Shown here: piece by piece, positions 6,837 to 7,267 of the stretch | Numbering within the stretch: the first letter of the stretch is position 1 | Layout: each line of letters starts with the position of its first letter | NCBI GenBank assembly: GCA_945787435.1 | Contig: CALZHX010000291.1 | Span: 1 to 7,267, forward strand | Origin: an uncultured Woeseiaceae bacterium | GTDB taxonomy: Bacteria; Pseudomonadota; Gammaproteobacteria; Steroidobacterales; Woeseiaceae | Length of the DNA stretch: 7,267 nt | Reading direction: 5' to 3' | Notes under the pieces: generated by a model | What the model saw: the letters and a program-made list of their open reading frames with translations, nothing else | The model's database searches: none | What the model was told of the DNA's origin: nothing | Made by a program: the position numbers and the translations under genes

Positions 6837-7232
6837 ATGACCACACAAACTGTAACTATGTATCGGCTACCGCCTGTACACAAAATCGAGCAGGAAGCAT
6901 TCAAGGTATACATGGAAGGAGATCAATTGAAGTACTGGCCGAAGGAAGGAGATTCAGGGTACCCGCCACACGTGGCACGAGACCACATAGGCCTTATTTC
7001 GATTTCCCTTGATCCACGTGAGGTAGTCGACTACGTCGAAATGAGCCTTGATTTCAATGGCGAAATCCCAGAACCATTTACGGTCATTCCTACGGGGCCA
7101 TTCAGCATATTGCTAGTGAATAACAATTACCGTTCAGATACGACGAGTCCCCAGACCTTCGAATTCGATATCATCTTGACAGACAAGGACGGCAAGACAA
7201 CACCGGCGGACCCAATCATCATCAATGACTGA
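6837..7232 (+). CDS. Small acidic beta-rich protein of unknown function, paired with the TIR-TPR gene
   Basis: I do not firmly recognise this 131-residue protein. It has no signal peptide, membrane helix or cysteine. After a short N-terminal part (MTTQTVTMYRLPPV) it shows alternating strand-like stretches: HIGLISISLDP (50-60), VVDYVEMSLDF (63-73), PFTVIPTGPFSILLVNNNY (80-98) and TFEFDIILTDKDGK (107-120). It ends in DPIIIND. This fits a small beta-sandwich or Ig-like fold. The DP/EP pairs (59-60, 79-80) and the closing DPIIIND recall small proteins some databases name the DP-EP family; that is from memory and uncertain. The gene lies 22 bases after the TIR stop with no terminator between, so co-transcription is likely. 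Its GC is about 47% by hand count against roughly 57-60% in sampled neighbouring genes, which hints at a separate origin or relaxed codon use. A partner, ligand or regulator of the TIR-TPR protein is a guess. Confidence 0.82.
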   Translation: MTTQTVTMYRLPPVHKIEQEAFKVYMEGDQLKYWPKEGDSGYPPHVARDHIGLISISLDPREVVDYVEMSLDFNGEIPEPFTVIPTGPFSILLVNNNYRSDTTSPQTFEFDIILTDKDGKTTPADPIIIND

Positions 7233-7267
7233 TTGACCGAGCGGCCGAGCATGCGACGATGCTTGTC

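Noticed and set aside
7248..7263. AGCAT/ATGCT inverted repeat after the last gene as a terminator
   Set aside because: The stem is only five bases with a six-base loop, and no T-run is seen before the window ends.
7251..7267. ATG followed by CGACGATGCTTGTC, a possible start of a next gene
   Set aside because: Only five codons are visible and the ribosome binding site is weak, so it cannot be supported.

Overview
The window looks like a chromosomal piece of an environmental proteobacterium, most likely a gammaproteobacterium. Hand counts on sample lines put the genes at roughly 57-60% GC. The protein families present (a short-form CstA transporter, an uncharacterised two-TM protein, and a TIR-membrane-TPR protein) are ones I associate with marine, soil and xanthomonad-like Gammaproteobacteria. 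The assignment is from family recall only. There is no rRNA, tRNA, CRISPR array, transposase or integrase.

Layout. (1) 1-1566: a minus-strand CstA-family transporter gene whose 3' end is abnormal. The reading frame runs normally to the conserved C-terminal region, then crosses a junction near 121-127 into a near-exact second copy of its own internal segment (1-121 repeats 459-579) and stops at once. This is a partial duplication, a rearrangement or an assembly chimera at the contig edge. (2) 1668-2642: a plus-strand gene, divergent from cstA, for an uncharacterised 324-residue protein with two membrane helices and a DVDVD motif. (3) 2647-4407: a minus-strand gene, convergent with the previous one (4 bases between stop codons). 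It encodes an exported protein with a TolB/FlgO-like N-terminal region, a helical TPR-like body and one C-terminal membrane helix. (4) 4408-4690: a non-coding divergent promoter region. (5) 4691-6814 and 6837-7232: a two-gene plus-strand unit. The first gene encodes a TIR domain, one membrane helix and an array of about seven 48-residue TPR-like repeats. The second encodes a small, beta-rich, acidic protein of unknown function with a very good ribosome binding site and clearly lower GC (about 47%).

How the genes may work together. cstA would import pyruvate or peptides and has no evident link to the rest. The right half is the part most likely to be a system. The TIR domain keeps the NADase-type glutamate and by the positive-inside rule should face the cytoplasm, while its TPR array should lie outside the inner membrane. 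That gives a receptor-like layout. The divergent gene also places a large TPR-like body outside the membrane on a single helix, and the small protein is translated directly after the TIR gene. A sensing or conflict module made of the TIR-TPR protein plus the small protein, possibly with the divergent protein, is an inference and not shown by the sequence alone.
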